Assembly (NCBI GenBank): GCA_902789415.1
Contig: CADAOD010000042.1
Span: 1 to 32,474 of the forward strand
Reading direction: 5' to 3'
Length of the DNA: 32,474 nucleotides
Origin: an uncultured Prevotellaceae bacterium
Lineage (GTDB): Bacteria; Bacteroidota; Bacteroidia; Bacteroidales; Bacteroidaceae
In this document: positions 14,802 to 23,322 of the stretch, in pieces
How positions within the stretch are numbered: position 1 is the stretch's first letter
How the letters are laid out: every line of letters starts with the position of its first letter
Notes under the pieces: model-generated
The model's input: the letters and a program-made list of their open reading frames with translations, nothing else
Database searches by the model: none
Told to the model about the DNA's origin: nothing
Made by a program: the position numbers and the translations under genes

Positions 14802-16184
14802 ATGAAACAGAATACACTGAAAGGCAGTTTTTCTCTCTTCGGAAAAGGACTGCATACAGGTTTAAACCTGACCGTTACATTCAACCCTGCCCCCGAGAAC
14901 ACAGGTTATAAGATTCAGCGAATTGACCTGGAGGGACAGCCTATCATCGACGCTATCGCCGAGAACGTAATCGATACCCAGCGCGGTACCGTACTGGCTA
15001 AGGGCGATGCACGCGTTTCGACCGTTGAGCATGGTTTGTCGGCCCTCTATGCACTGGGCATCGACAACTGCTTGATTCAGGTAAACGGTCCTGAGTTCCC
15101 TATCCTCGACGGTTCGGCCATCCTCTACGTAAACAAGATTCAGGAGGTAGGCATCGAGGAGCAGAACGCACCCAAGGATTACTATGTAATTCGCAAGAAG
15201 ATAGAGATTAAGGACGAGCAGACTGGATCGTGCATCACTATCCTGCCCGACGATGCATTTACCATCACCGCTATGTGCTCGTTCGAGAGTAAGTTTATCA
15301 ACAGCCAGTTTGCAACGCTCGACGACCCCAAGAAGTATGCCGACGAGATTGCAAGCGCACGTACATTCGTGTTTGTACGCGATATCGAGCCTCTGCTGCA
15401 GGCCAACCTGATTAAGGGCGGCGACCTGGATAACGCCATCGTTATCTACGAGCGTCAGACCACTCAGGAGCGCTTGGACATGCTGGCCGACATGCTGCAC
15501 GTAGAGCACCGCGACGCCACCGACTTGGGCTATATTCAGCACAAGCCACTGCAGTGGGAGAACGAGTGCACACGCCACAAGCTGCTGGATATCATCGGCG
15601 ATATGGCACTGATTGGTAAGCCCATCAAGGGCCGTATCATTGCCACACGTCCCGGACATACTATTAATAATAAGTTCGCGCGCATGATGCGCAAGGAGAT
15701 TCGTAAGCACGAAATCCAGGCGCCTATCTACGATCCAAACGAGGAGCCAGTAATGGACGTGAACCGTATTCGCGAACTGCTGCCCCACCGCTACCCCATG
15801 CAGTTGGTTGACAAGGTGGTAGAGCTGGGCGCAACCACTATCGTAGGTATCAAGAACATCACCAGCAACGAGCCTTTCTTCCAGGGACACTTCCCACAGG
15901 AGCCCGTTATGCCAGGCGTGCTGCAGATTGAGGCTATGGCCCAGTGCGGCGGACTGCTGGTTCTGAACACGCTTGAGGAGCCCGAACGCTGGAGCACCTA
16001 CTTTATGAAGATTGACGACGTGAAGTTCCGTCAGAAGGTGGTACCAGGCGACACCCTGATTTTCAAGGTTGAGTTGCTGGCACCCGTACGTCACGGTATC
16101 TCATCGATGAAGGGCTACGTATTCGTTGGCGACCACGTAGTAAGCGAGGCAACATTCACTGCACAAATCGTAAAGAACAAGTAA
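14802..16184 (+). CDS. lpxC/fabZ: Bifunctional LpxC deacetylase / FabZ dehydratase
   Basis: A fusion usual in Bacteroidota. The N-terminal LpxC part (about 1-305) removes the acetyl group from UDP-3-O-acyl-GlcNAc, the committed step of lipid A synthesis. Its zinc ligands are His77 (STVEHGLSAL), His259 and Asp263 (RHKLLDIIGD), and the catalytic His286 is in GHTINN. The FabZ part (about 315-460) dehydrates 3-hydroxyacyl-ACP; it has LPHRYPM near 327-333, catalytic His363 in GHFPQEPVMPG and Glu377 in IEAMAQ. The protein has 460 residues from ATG 14802; a GTG nine codons upstream lies in the hairpin and is less likely. Joining the two activities may balance lipid A and fatty acid synthesis, which share a precursor. 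Confidence 0.97.
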   Translation: MKQNTLKGSFSLFGKGLHTGLNLTVTFNPAPENTGYKIQRIDLEGQPIIDAIAENVIDTQRGTVLAKGDARVSTVEHGLSALYALGIDNCLIQVNGPEFPILDGSAILYVNKIQEVGIEEQNAPKDYYVIRKKIEIKDEQTGSCITILPDDAFTITAMCSFESKFINSQFATLDDPKKYADEIASARTFVFVRDIEPLLQANLIKGGDLDNAIVIYERQTTQERLDMLADMLHVEHRDATDLGYIQHKPLQWENECTRHKLLDIIGDMALIGKPIKGRIIATRPGHTINNKFARMMRKEIRKHEIQAPIYDPNEEPVMDVNRIRELLPHRYPMQLVDKVVELGATTIVGIKNITSNEPFFQGHFPQEPVMPGVLQIEAMAQCGGLLVLNTLEEPERWSTYFMKIDDVKFRQKVVPGDTLIFKVELLAPVRHGISSMKGYVFVGDHVVSEATFTAQIVKNK

Positions 16185-16187
16185 AAT

Positions 16188-16961
16188 ATGGCAAATCAGA
16201 TACATCCAATGGCTATTGTTGACCCCGAGGCAAAGCTGGGCGACAACAATATTATCGGCCCTTTCTGCGTAATCGATAAGAACGTAGTAATCGGCGACAA
16301 CAACAAGCTGTATAACAGCGTAACACTGCACTTTGGTACCCGTCTGGGTAACAACAACGAGATCTTCCCGGGTGCATCAATCTCTACCAAGCCCCAGGAC
16401 CTGAAGTTCCAGGGCGAAGAGACCACCTGCGAGATTGGCGATAACAACTCAATCCGTGAGAACGTAACCATCAGTCGCGGTACTGCCTCGAAGGGTAAGA
16501 CCACCGTGGGTAACGGTAATCTGCTGATGGAGAACATGCATATCGGACACGACTGTGAGATTGGTAACGGCTGTATTATCGGCAACTCAACCAAGTTTGC
16601 CGGCGAGGTAGTGGTTGATGATAACGCTATCATCTCGGCCTGCTGCCTGTTCCACCAGTTCCTGCACGTGGGTGGTTACATCATGTTCCAGGGTGGTAGT
16701 CGTACCAGTCAGGACATTCCTCCCTACGTGATTGCTGGTAAGGAGCCTATCCGCTATGCTGGCGTGAACCTGATTGGACTGCGCCGTCGTGGTTTCTCTA
16801 ACGAGACCATCGAGGCCATCCACGATGCCTACCGTATCATCTACTCGAAGGGTGTGATAAAGGAAGGTGTGGCCGAGGCCCGTGCTAAGTACCCCGACAG
16901 CAAGGAGGTAGAATATATCTGCTCGTTTATCGAAAATTCGAAGAGAGGTGTCATCCGCTAA
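16188..16961 (+). CDS. lpxA: UDP-N-acetylglucosamine O-acyltransferase
   Basis: LpxA carries out the first step of lipid A synthesis, moving a 3-hydroxyacyl chain from ACP to UDP-GlcNAc. The 257 residues are built of hexapeptide repeats ([17 protein letters not shown] onward) followed by a helical C-terminal domain from about 190 ([11 protein letters not shown]). The catalytic His121 is in [10 protein letters not shown], equivalent to His125 of E. coli. The start lies three bases after the lpxC/fabZ stop. Its 3' end overlaps the miaA start by 14 bases, so the genes are translated together. Confidence 0.97.
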   Translation: MANQIHPMAIVDPEAKLGDNNIIGPFCVIDKNVVIGDNNKLYNSVTLHFGTRLGNNNEIFPGASISTKPQDLKFQGEETTCEIGDNNSIRENVTISRGTASKGKTTVGNGNLLMENMHIGHDCEIGNGCIIGNSTKFAGEVVVDDNAIISACCLFHQFLHVGGYIMFQGGSRTSQDIPPYVIAGKEPIRYAGVNLIGLRRRGFSNETIEAIHDAYRIIYSKGVIKEGVAEARAKYPDSKEVEYICSFIENSKRGVIR

Positions 16962-17868
16962 GACGCTTATCGTGATTACAGGGCCAACGGCCGTAGGCAA
17001 AACAGCCTTGTGTCTCGACATAGCCCAGCACTTTGGCATCCCTATCATCAATGCCGATTCGAGGCAGATTTATAAGGAACTGAAGATTGGGACGGCAAGT
17101 CCCACAATCGAACAAATGCGACGAGTGCCCCACTACTTTGTGGGTTCGCTCTCGCTGCACGATTACTACAGTGCATCGCTCTTTGAACAACAGGTTCTGG
17201 AAATTCTGCAGCGCGAGTTTGAGCATAGCGACTATGCCCTGCTTACAGGCGGCAGTATGATGTATATTGATGCTGTGTGCAACGGGATTGACGATATACC
17301 AACGGTAGACGACGTGACGCGCGAAACCCTGAAACGCCGACTGGCCGACGAGGGACTGGAAGCACTGGTAGAAGAGCTGCGACAGCTTGACCCTGAGTAC
17401 TACGAGATAGTTGACAAGCAGAACCCCCGCCGCGTGGTGCACGGACTGGAGATTTGTCTGATGACGGGCAAGACCTATACCTCGTTCCGCAAACGCGAGA
17501 TTAAGCAACGCCCGTTCCGAATAGTGAAAATCGGACTGAACCGCGACCGCGAGGAACTGTACAACCGCATAAACCAACGCGTTGACCAGATGATGACCGA
17601 CGGACTGCTGGACGAAGCAAAACGATTGTACCCCATGCGCCACATGAACGCGCTGAACACCGTAGGTTACAAAGAGATGTTTGCCTACCTTGACGGCACC
17701 TGGACGCTGGAAGAGGCCGTGGAGCGCATAAAGGGTAACACCAGGCGATACGCACGCAAACAGTTAACATGGTATAAGAAAGATGAACAGATAAGGTGGT
17801 TTCACCCTAACGAAATAGAACAAATATATAGTTACATATCTCAAGACTATGAGCAACAAAACAACTGA
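16948..17868 (+). CDS. miaA: tRNA dimethylallyltransferase
   Basis: MiaA adds a dimethylallyl group to A37 of tRNAs that read codons starting with U. The 306 residues have the P-loop GPTAVGKT (12-19), the [10 protein letters not shown] substrate segment (about 36-45) and the [11 protein letters not shown] and QLTWYKKD motifs. The start is GTG 16948, inside the end of lpxA; an ATG at a suitable place is absent. The last 20 bases overlap the PBP1A gene. A second MiaA-type gene is not in the window. Confidence 0.95.
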   Translation: MSSAKTLIVITGPTAVGKTALCLDIAQHFGIPIINADSRQIYKELKIGTASPTIEQMRRVPHYFVGSLSLHDYYSASLFEQQVLEILQREFEHSDYALLTGGSMMYIDAVCNGIDDIPTVDDVTRETLKRRLADEGLEALVEELRQLDPEYYEIVDKQNPRRVVHGLEICLMTGKTYTSFRKREIKQRPFRIVKIGLNRDREELYNRINQRVDQMMTDGLLDEAKRLYPMRHMNALNTVGYKEMFAYLDGTWTLEEAVERIKGNTRRYARKQLTWYKKDEQIRWFHPNEIEQIYSYISQDYEQQNN

Positions 17869-20347
17869 ATCGATGATGGGCTGGCTGAAACTGGCTCAAC
17901 AGAAAATCAAAGGCTTCTGGCCATGGTATAAAGGCTTGTATCAGGGACGTGCCTGGTACATTAAAATACTGGTAGCTATCGCATCGCTGGTGGTGGCTTT
18001 CTTCCTGTATTTGGTGGCAGTAGATATCAACCTGCTGTGGCTGTTTGGTAAGAGCCCCTCGATGAGCACCATCAAGAACAAGCGCCCTGCCGAGGCTTCG
18101 ATGATTATCAGCGCTGATGGCAAACAGATTGGTAAATTCTTTAGCGAGAACCGTACCCCTGTAGGCTACGACGATGTAAACCCAGCCTTCTGGAAGGCTC
18201 TGATTGACACCGAGGATGAGCGTTTCTACAGTCACCATGGTATTGACTATCAGGCATTTGCAGCTGCCCTGAAGGATTACGCCCTGCATCACGATGCCCG
18301 TGGCGCATCTACCATCACACAGCAGTTGGCCAAGAACCTGTTCCGCACACGTTCGGAGTATTCTACAGGTTTGCTGGGTAACATCCCTGGCATTAAAATG
18401 CTCATATTGAAGAGTAAGGAGTGGATTACAGCCTACAAGCTGGAGTTCTTCTTTGATAAGAACGAGATACTGACACAGTATGCTAACACCGTTGACTTTG
18501 GTTCGAACGCATTCGGTATCAAGACTGCTTGTAAAACCTACTTTGGTTGCTCGCCAAAGGAGCTTACTGTTGAGAATGCTGCCGTATTGGTTGGAATGCT
18601 GAAGGCTACCACCTACTATAATCCGCTGATTAACCCCAACAACTCGTTGAAGCGCCGTAACATCGTGCTCGACCTGATGCAGAAGCACGGCGACCTGACT
18701 AAGCAGGAGTGCGACTCGCTGAAGCAGTTGGAGATTAAGCTGGATTACAGCGTAGAGAATGCCTACGACGGCGAGGCTAACTACTTCCGCGAGGCTGTGG
18801 GCGACTGGATGAAGGGCTGGTGTGCCGACTACTATGGCGAGAACAACAAATACGCTTACTACACCGAGGGACTGAAGATTTACACCACACTCGACTCGCG
18901 CATGCAGAAGTATGCCGAAGAGGCTGCCGTAAAGCAGATGAAGCAGGTGCAGAAGAGCTTTAACTCGCACTGGGGCAGCACAAATCCTTGGCAGGACGAG
19001 CGCCACATTGAGATTCCCCACTTTATCGAGGATCTGGCTAAGAAGACACCTTATTATAAATTTCTGAGTCATAAGTTCGAGGGTAATCAGGACTCTATCG
19101 ATTACTATCTGAACCTGCCTCATAAGGTACGCCTGTTCGACTACGACAGCGAAACAGGCTATATCGAGAAGGAGATTTCGACACTCGACTCGCTGCGCTA
19201 CATGGAGCGCTTTATGCACTGCGGCTTTGTGGCCATCGAGCCTCAGACCGGACACGTAAAGGCTTGGGTGGGCGACGTTAACTTTAAGACCTGGAAGTAC
19301 GACAAGGTTACCGCTATGCGTCAGCCTGGTTCTACCTTCAAGCTGTTTGTTTACACCGAGGCTATGAATCAGGGTATCACCCCTTGCGACACCCGTAAGG
19401 ACGAGTACTTCTCGATGAAGGTGATGGATCATGGCGAGGAGGTAACTTGGGCACCAACCAATGCCGACGGACGCTTTACTAACACCGATATCACCCTGAA
19501 GCAGGCTTTTGCCATGAGTATCAACTCGGTAGCCGTTCGCCTGGGTCAGGAGTGCGGTATCGACAATATCGTAAAGACTGCCCACGACATGGGTATCAAG
19601 AGCAAACTGGATGCTACCCCAGCCCTGGCTTTGGGTTCGAGCGACGTAAACCTACTGGAGATGGTGAGCGCCTACTGCACACCTTGTAACGATGGTATAC
19701 AGCACGACCCCGTACTGGTAAGCAAGATTGAGGACCGCGATGGTAACGTGATTTACGAGGCTCCCACACAGGGCGAACAGGCCATTCCTTACCGCAGCGC
19801 ATTCCTGGTACAGCAGCTGCTGATGGGTGGTATGAGCGGTACCAGCTCGCGCCTGAGAGGTTTTGTGGGCTACGACGTGACCGACACCGACTTTGGTGGT
19901 AAAACGGGTACATCAAACAACCACTCTGATGCATGGTTTATCGGCACCACACCTAATCTGGTTTGTGGCGCTTGGGTAGGTGGCGAGTATCGTTGCATTC
20001 ACTTCCGTTCGGGTATGCTGGGTCAGGGTAACCGTACGGCACTGCCCATCTGTGGTTACTTCTTAGGTAGCTTGCTGAAGGATCCCGCCTTCCAGAAATA
20101 TCACGCTAAGTTTGGTGCATCAAAGGATAACTCGCTTACACAGGCCATGTATGGTTGCGGCGGTTATCTGGCTATGCCTTCGGATTCCGACTCGATTAGT
20201 GTTGACTCGCTGAGCATCTCGGAGAGCGGCGAACTGATTGAGGTGCAGGGCGACGGCAGCATCAAGACCGGTGAGGCCGACCACGAGAACGCCAACACCA
20301 CACCAACACCCAACAACAACGGCGAAGCTACCGAGAAAAAAGATTAA
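17849..20347 (+). CDS. mrcA: Class A penicillin-binding protein (PBP1A-like)
   Basis: A bifunctional cell wall enzyme that polymerises glycan strands and cross-links peptides. The 832 residues have a cytoplasmic start, one membrane anchor at about 37-58, the GT51 glycosyltransferase domain with catalytic Glu122 ([11 protein letters not shown]) and [12 protein letters not shown] (152-163), then the transpeptidase domain with Ser495-x-x-Lys498 (RQPGSTFK), SIN at 557-559 and KTGT at 685-688. The last ~50 residues are an acidic, Thr/Asn-rich tail ([16 protein letters not shown]). It overlaps miaA by 20 bases, and its last base is the first base of the helicase gene. Gene name by analogy with E. 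coli. Confidence 0.95.
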   Translation: MSNKTTESMMGWLKLAQQKIKGFWPWYKGLYQGRAWYIKILVAIASLVVAFFLYLVAVDINLLWLFGKSPSMSTIKNKRPAEASMIISADGKQIGKFFSENRTPVGYDDVNPAFWKALIDTEDERFYSHHGIDYQAFAAALKDYALHHDARGASTITQQLAKNLFRTRSEYSTGLLGNIPGIKMLILKSKEWITAYKLEFFFDKNEILTQYANTVDFGSNAFGIKTACKTYFGCSPKELTVENAAVLVGMLKATTYYNPLINPNNSLKRRNIVLDLMQKHGDLTKQECDSLKQLEIKLDYSVENAYDGEANYFREAVGDWMKGWCADYYGENNKYAYYTEGLKIYTTLDSRMQKYAEEAAVKQMKQVQKSFNSHWGSTNPWQDERHIEIPHFIEDLAKKTPYYKFLSHKFEGNQDSIDYYLNLPHKVRLFDYDSETGYIEKEISTLDSLRYMERFMHCGFVAIEPQTGHVKAWVGDVNFKTWKYDKVTAMRQPGSTFKLFVYTEAMNQGITPCDTRKDEYFSMKVMDHGEEVTWAPTNADGRFTNTDITLKQAFAMSINSVAVRLGQECGIDNIVKTAHDMGIKSKLDATPALALGSSDVNLLEMVSAYCTPCNDGIQHDPVLVSKIEDRDGNVIYEAPTQGEQAIPYRSAFLVQQLLMGGMSGTSSRLRGFVGYDVTDTDFGGKTGTSNNHSDAWFIGTTPNLVCGAWVGGEYRCIHFRSGMLGQGNRTALPICGYFLGSLLKDPAFQKYHAKFGASKDNSLTQAMYGCGGYLAMPSDSDSISVDSLSISESGELIEVQGDGSIKTGEADHENANTTPTPNNNGEATEKKD

Positions 20348-22146
20348 TGCAAGCAGAACAGCAACTTGATTTGGACAACAAAGAGTGGCAAGACGCTCTC
20401 CAAATCATCAACTATACACGGCGCTCGCTTTTCCTAACCGGAAAAGCGGGCACTGGTAAATCTACCTTTCTGCGCTACGTTTCGAAGAACACCAAAAAGA
20501 AACATGTGATACTGGCTCCTACTGGCATTGCAGCAATCAATGCAGGCGGATCGACACTTCACAGCTTTTTTAAACTCCCCTTCCACCCGCTATTGCCCAA
20601 CGATGTGCAGTACAGTTGGAAGAACCTGAAGAAGACCCTGAAATATAACGGCGCCCAGTGCAAACTGATACGCGAGGTGGAGCTGATTATCATCGACGAG
20701 ATATCGATGGTGCGCGCCGATATCATCGATTTTATAGATAAGGTATTACGCGCGTACACGCGTAACCCCGAGCCGTTTGGTGGCAAACAGCTGTTGCTGG
20801 TGGGCGATATATACCAGCTGGAGCCTGTGCTGAAGGACGACGACCGACAGCTGTTGCAGCCCTTCTACCCTTCGGCCTATTTCTTTAACGCCAAAGTGTG
20901 GCAGACTATGCCGATTGTATCTATCGAGCTGCGTAAGGTGTATCGCCAAACCGACGATAAGTTTATCGCCATCCTGGATCGCATCCGTAACAACACCGCC
21001 ACCCAGGCCGATCTGCAATCGCTAAATTCGAGAGTGGAGAAATCTCCTTCCTCCCTCCTCCTTACTCCTTCCTCGGACATCACTCCCTCCTCGCCCCCTT
21101 CACCGCTCTCCATCACTCTCGCCGCCCGCCGCGATACCGTTGACTTTATCAACGACCAGCAGTTGGATGCGTTGGAGGGCGAAGTGAGTATGTTTAAGGG
21201 CGAGATAAAAGGCAACTTCCCCGAGAGCTCGTTGCCCACCCCAATGGAGCTACACCTGAAACCAGGCGCTCAGATTATCTTTATTAAGAACGATAAGGAG
21301 AAGCGTTGGGTGAACGGCACGCTGGGCACCATAGAGTATATCGACGAGGAAAGCGGCGTGATTGGCGTGATGACCGAAGATAACGAGGAGTTTGATGTGG
21401 AGCGCGACATCTGGGAGAACATGCGTTACACCTTTAACGAGAAGGAACAGAAGATTGAGGAAGAACTATTAGGCACGTATACCCAGTTCCCTCTGCGCTT
21501 GGCGTGGGCTATTACGGTACACAAGAGTCAGGGTCTGACATTCTCGCAAATCTCCATCGACTTTGGAGGCGGCGGCGCCTTTGCGGGCGGACAAACCTAC
21601 GTGGCACTTTCGCGCTGTACATCGCTCGAAGGCATTACGCTGAAAGAGCCCTTACGCCCCAGCGATATCTTTGTGCGCGCCGAGGTGGTAAGGTTTGCCA
21701 ACCAGTACAACAATCAGCAGATTATCAACCAGGCGCTGCAGGAAGGCAAGGCCGACCGCGAGTACCACGATGCCGTAACTGCCTTTGACCGAGGCGATTT
21801 CAAATCGTTCCTCGACTCATTCTTCAAAGCCATCCATCTGCGCTACGATATCGAGAAGCCGCATATACGCCGCTATATCCGCCATAAACTGGAGATTATC
21901 AATCGCCAGAAACGCGAGATAGAACGCCTGAAGGCCGACCACGCAGCCGAGGTAGCTCAGCTGAAGGGCGAACTGGATGCTAAGCGCGAGATGCTGAAGC
22001 GCTTGGCTGCCGAATACACCATCATGGGCCGAGAGTGCGAACACGAACATATGACCGAAGCTGCCATTCGCAACTATCAGAAAGCACTCGAACTATACCC
22101 CGACGCCGGCGACGCTCAACGCCGACTTAAAAAACTACAGAAATAG
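20347..22146 (+). CDS. PIF1/RecD-like superfamily 1 helicase with a coiled-coil and TPR-like tail
   Basis: A probable ATP-dependent 5'-3' DNA helicase. The 599 residues show Walker A GKAGTGKST (32-40), motif Ia LAPTGIAA (56-63), Walker B IIIDE (114-118), the VGDIYQLEP motif (152-160), and late motifs WAITVHKSQGLTF and YVALSRCTSLEGI as in UvrD_C2-type C-termini. After the helicase core, a coiled coil (RQKREIERLKADHAAEVAQLKGELDAKR region) and a TPR-like repeat (AAIRNYQKALELYPDAGDAQRRL) form the tail. Residues 232-255 are a low-complexity Ser/Pro/Leu insert coded by a C/T-only tract (about 21040-21117) where relatives have a short linker. ATG shares one base with the PBP stop. The specific DNA role is unknown. 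Confidence 0.88.
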   Translation: MQAEQQLDLDNKEWQDALQIINYTRRSLFLTGKAGTGKSTFLRYVSKNTKKKHVILAPTGIAAINAGGSTLHSFFKLPFHPLLPNDVQYSWKNLKKTLKYNGAQCKLIREVELIIIDEISMVRADIIDFIDKVLRAYTRNPEPFGGKQLLLVGDIYQLEPVLKDDDRQLLQPFYPSAYFFNAKVWQTMPIVSIELRKVYRQTDDKFIAILDRIRNNTATQADLQSLNSRVEKSPSSLLLTPSSDITPSSPPSPLSITLAARRDTVDFINDQQLDALEGEVSMFKGEIKGNFPESSLPTPMELHLKPGAQIIFIKNDKEKRWVNGTLGTIEYIDEESGVIGVMTEDNEEFDVERDIWENMRYTFNEKEQKIEEELLGTYTQFPLRLAWAITVHKSQGLTFSQISIDFGGGGAFAGGQTYVALSRCTSLEGITLKEPLRPSDIFVRAEVVRFANQYNNQQIINQALQEGKADREYHDAVTAFDRGDFKSFLDSFFKAIHLRYDIEKPHIRRYIRHKLEIINRQKREIERLKADHAAEVAQLKGELDAKREMLKRLAAEYTIMGRECEHEHMTEAAIRNYQKALELYPDAGDAQRRLKKLQK

Positions 22147-22152
22147 GTCATT

Positions 22153-22177
22153 TTGCTATCGTTTATATAGCAATTTT
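22153..22177 (+). terminator. Possible weak terminator after the helicase gene
   Basis: TTGCTAT (22153-22159) pairs with ATAGCAA (22167-22173) around a 7-base loop, followed by TTTT. A second AT-rich palindrome, CAATTTTA-GT-TAAAATTG, overlaps it (22171-22188). The short T-run makes termination uncertain. Confidence 0.45.
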
Positions 22178-22249
22178 AGTTAAAATTGTTTAATTAACGA
22201 CTTTGTGTAGGCACACAGAGGCAGTTCGTCAAAAAAAAACGCGAAAAAA

Positions 22250-22281
22250 TTTGTGAGTTTCCCAAAAAAACCTTACCTTTG
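22250..22281 (+). promoter_or_regulatory. Strong promoter in the helicase-rplU gap
   Basis: TTTG (22250-22253), 20 bases, TACCTTTG (22274-22281): a full consensus match. The start of transcription would be near 22288, more than 260 bases before the rplU ATG and with no long reading frame between. Confidence 0.8.
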
Positions 22282-22287
22282 CCACCG

Positions 22288-22377
22288 TTATCCTGAAAAC
22301 AATCTTTTTACCTTAGAAGACTAATACCTATTGAAGATATGGAGCGATCGCTTGAGAAAGTCATTGCTCTTTTTTTT
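22288..22377 (+). ncRNA. Candidate small RNA (about 90 nt) or attenuated leader upstream of rplU
   Basis: The unit is bounded by the strong promoter at 22250-22281 and an intrinsic terminator. GAGCGAT (22342-22348) pairs with ATTGCTC (22363-22369), inner CTT/AAG closes a GAGA loop (22354-22357), and eight T follow (22370-22377). rplU has its own -7 box further on, so the unit can be separate. An 18-codon frame (ATG 22339 to TAA 22395, starting MERSLEKVIALFF) reads through the hairpin, so a translated leader that controls readthrough is the other possibility. I do not recognise a known RNA family. Confidence 0.5.
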
Positions 22378-22419
22378 ACCCCCACCCGAAAGGTTAATTT
22401 TTCATAAATAATAATAAAC

Positions 22420-22447
22420 TATCAACTATAAACTATCAACTATCAAT
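22420..22447. repeat. Tandem 7-bp repeat (TATCAAC)
   Basis: TATCAAC, TATAAAC, TATCAAC, TATCAAT: the inverse of the GTTGATA array at 12364-12395. It ends just upstream of the rplU -7 box and occupies the place of its -33 region. Confidence 0.65.
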
Positions 22448-22456
22448 TAAAATATG

Positions 22457-22464
22457 TACCTTTG
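22457..22464 (+). promoter_or_regulatory. rplU-rpmA promoter (-7 box)
   Basis: TACCTTTG at 22457-22464. No TTG lies at the usual 20-base distance, where the TATCAAC repeats are. Transcription would start near 22471, with an 83-base leader. Confidence 0.6.
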
Positions 22465-22483
22465 CACCCCGTTAGAGTCCGTT

Positions 22484-22533
22484 GGGGCAGAGTTAAGTGT
22501 GTACGAACGTATGCCGCCTCGCGGAAAAACCCC
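22484..22533 (+). promoter_or_regulatory. Possible structured leader of rplU-rpmA
   Basis: In the leader, GGGG (22484-22487) can pair with CCCC (22530-22533), enclosing two small hairpins: TACG-AA-CGTA (22502-22511) and CCGC-CTC-GCGG (22514-22524). This would form a three-way junction just before the L21 start, as in ribosomal-protein leaders bound by their own product. The structure is drawn by eye and not tested. Confidence 0.35.
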
Positions 22534-22553
22534 TAAATACAAATAAAAAGCAA

Positions 22554-22871
22554 ATGTACGCAATTGTAGAAATTCAGGGTCAGCAGTTCAAGGCCGAGCA
22601 GGGCAAGAAGCTCTTCGTGCACCACATCAAGGATGTTGAGGCAGGCAAGACTGTTGAATTTGACAAGGTACTGCTCGTAGATGCTGACGGTGCAGTTAAG
22701 GTAGGCGCTCCCACCGTAGACGGAGCAAAAGTAGTGTGTGAAGTAGTGAACCCACTCGTAAAGGGTGACAAGGTCATCGTTTTCAAGATGAAGCGTCGTA
22801 AGGACTATCGCGTTCGCAACGGTCATCGTGAGCAGTTCACAGAAGTAGTAATCAAGTCGGTAATCGCTTAA
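22554..22871 (+). CDS. rplU: 50S ribosomal protein L21 (bL21)
   Basis: L21 binds 23S rRNA in the large subunit. The start is ATG 22554 ([19 protein letters not shown]), giving 105 residues, the usual length; a longer frame from 22497 lies in the leader. The conserved end [18 protein letters not shown] and the TEVVIKSV finish are present. It is followed after 21 bases by rpmA, the standard pair. No Shine-Dalgarno sequence precedes it. Confidence 0.97.
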   Translation: MYAIVEIQGQQFKAEQGKKLFVHHIKDVEAGKTVEFDKVLLVDADGAVKVGAPTVDGAKVVCEVVNPLVKGDKVIVFKMKRRKDYRVRNGHREQFTEVVIKSVIA

Positions 22872-22877
22872 AAACGT

Positions 22878-22883
22878 AGGAGG
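22878..22883 (+). promoter_or_regulatory. Full Shine-Dalgarno sequence before rpmA
   Basis: AGGAGG, nine bases before the rpmA ATG. This is a perfect anti-16S match, whereas almost no other gene in the window has one, as expected for Bacteroidota. Confidence 0.75.
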
Positions 22884-22892
22884 AACAACATT

Positions 22893-23156
22893 ATGGCACA
22901 TAAAAAAGGTGTAGGTAGTTCTAAGAACGGTCGTGAGAGCGCAGCTCAGCGACTTGGCATCAAGATCTTCGGTGGTCAGCAGTGTGTTGCTGGTAACATT
23001 ATCGTTCGCCAGCGTGGTACTAAGCACAATCCTGGTAACAACGTTGCCATTGGTAAGGACGACACTCTCTACGCTCTCGTAGACGGTACCGTTAACTTCC
23101 ACAAGGGCAAGTACAACAAGAGCGTTGTATCAGTAATTCCAAACGCTGAGGCCTAA
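22893..23156 (+). CDS. rpmA: 50S ribosomal protein L27 (bL27)
   Basis: L27 reaches toward the peptidyl transferase centre of the large subunit. The 87 residues begin [22 protein letters not shown] without the cleaved N-terminal extension known from Firmicutes, so the mature N-terminus is made directly. The conserved [14 protein letters not shown] and [12 protein letters not shown] segments are present. It is the second gene of the rplU-rpmA pair, has a strong Shine-Dalgarno sequence, and is followed by an intrinsic terminator. Confidence 0.97.
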   Translation: MAHKKGVGSSKNGRESAAQRLGIKIFGGQQCVAGNIIVRQRGTKHNPGNNVAIGKDDTLYALVDGTVNFHKGKYNKSVVSVIPNAEA

Positions 23157-23196
23157 GAGAATTATTAAGAAACACTTATTCCAAACAAACAACAGG

Positions 23197-23238
23197 ATCC
23201 CGCACTCCGCAAGGAGTAGCGGGATTTCTGCTTTTTTT
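23197..23238 (+). terminator. Intrinsic terminator after rpmA
   Basis: ATCCCGC-ACTCC (23197-23208), loop GCAA, then GGAGT-A-GCGGGAT (23213-23225): a 12-bp stem with one bulged A and a tetraloop, followed by a T-rich tract. Confidence 0.9.
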
Positions 23239-23248
23239 AGCTTATTTC

Positions 23249-23280
23249 TTTGGCTATTTAACCGATTATTTGTACCTTTG
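23249..23280 (+). promoter_or_regulatory. serS promoter
   Basis: TTTG (23249-23252), 20 bases, TACCTTTG (23273-23280). Start near 23287, about 36 bases before the ATG at 23323. Confidence 0.8.
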
Positions 23281-23322
23281 CGCCTTAGATAAAGAATATA
23301 AACTAATAAATACGTATTTAAG

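Noticed and set aside
14862-16094. A 410-codon open frame on the minus strand opposite lpxC/fabZ
   Set aside because: The plus strand carries both enzyme domains with their catalytic residues; the reverse frame has no domain-like features.
17807-19585. A 592-codon open frame on the minus strand opposite the PBP1A gene
   Set aside because: The plus strand encodes a complete PBP with all catalytic motifs; the antisense frame has no recognisable domain and is a by-product of codon use.
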